In this document: positions 63,925 to 64,000 of the stretch, piece after piece
Numbering within the stretch: the stretch's first letter is position 1
Layout of the letters: each line of letters opens with the position of its first letter
DNA from: Paenibacillus anaericanus
GTDB taxonomy: Bacteria > Bacillota > Bacilli > Paenibacillales > Paenibacillaceae
Length of the DNA: 64,000 nucleotides
Assembly: GCF_003994475.1 (NCBI RefSeq)
Contig: NZ_RZNY01000016.1
Span: 82,961 to 146,960, forward strand
Direction of reading: 5' to 3'
Notes under the pieces: model-generated
Told to the model about the DNA's origin: nothing
The model's database searches: none
Seen by the model: only the letters and a program-made list of their open reading frames with translations
Program-made: the position numbers and the translations under genes

Positions 63925-64000
63925 TGGTGGAGGCTGAGGGGTTCGAACCCCCGACCCTCTGCTTGTAAGGCAGATGCTCTCCCAGCTGAGCTAAGCCTCC
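63925..64000 (-). tRNA. tRNA-Val (anticodon TAC)
   Basis: The acceptor is GGAGGCT with AGCCTCC, the anticodon is TAC in CTTACAA, and CCA is encoded. Its 5' end is exactly at the window edge; the operon probably continues beyond. Confidence 0.93.

Overview
The window looks like a chromosome segment of a Paenibacillus-like, low-to-mid GC, spore-forming Firmicute. The reasons are the sigW-rsiW-cdaA-cdaR-glmM-glmS neighbourhood, the glmS ribozyme, AraC-type two-component systems beside CUT1 sugar transporters, a Yxd-like peptide-sensing ABC module, cre and PerR boxes, and a dense tRNA cluster. The genus is inferred from gene content, not from a database match.

Layout. 1-11.3 kb is a polysaccharide-utilisation locus on the minus strand. 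It has a substrate-binding lipoprotein (only its N-terminus is inside the window), two CUT1 permeases, a YesN/YesM-type response regulator and sensor kinase, a heparinase II/III-like lyase, a GH88 unsaturated glucuronyl hydrolase and a GH95 fucosidase. A repeated TGACCT motif lies about 86-130 bp upstream of the start codon of each presumed transcription unit and probably marks the regulator's target. 11.4-16.9 kb is a Yxd-like two-component system plus ABC transporter and YxeA protein. 17-24.7 kb holds two possible spore-surface proteins, a FUSC-family membrane protein, an acyltransferase-like protein, and an AraC regulator divergent from a DUF4091 protein and a Gfo/Idh/MocA oxidoreductase. 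24.8-28.6 kb carries ahpC-ahpF with PerR/Fur-like boxes and a sugar-efflux MFS transporter. 28.9-33.0 kb is a secreted multidomain alpha-amylase whose Thr-Pro linker is encoded by 123 uninterrupted copies of one hexanucleotide; two cre-like sites precede it. 33.4-36.7 kb holds a lipoprotein and an IclR-MFS-DUF336 operon.

37,178-52,175 is the most interesting part: a 14,998-bp Tn7-like element inserted 24 bp downstream of the glmS stop codon. Its ends share the same first nine bases (TGTCAGGTG, inverted). The left end has three spaced TnsB-type sites and the right, glmS-proximal end has four sites at an exact 20-bp pitch, which is the arrangement of Tn7. No transposition gene is visible inside. 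The cargo is a QatABCD defence operon with an unrecognised fifth gene, a 1,111-residue zinc-ribbon/HEPN-like/STAND-NTPase/TPR protein resembling an Avs-type sensor, a metallophosphoesterase with a large unrecognised C-terminal domain, two lipoprotein or membrane genes, remnants of UvrD-like helicases and a tiny XRE regulator. A second Tn7-like right end lies 5 bp outside the left end, so elements have stacked at this site.

52.2-64 kb is conserved core: glmS with its ribozyme leader, glmM, cdaR, cdaA, rsiW (with its own SigW-type promoter), sigW, ppc and eight tRNA genes, all on the minus strand. This links cell-wall precursor supply, c-di-AMP synthesis and envelope stress control.
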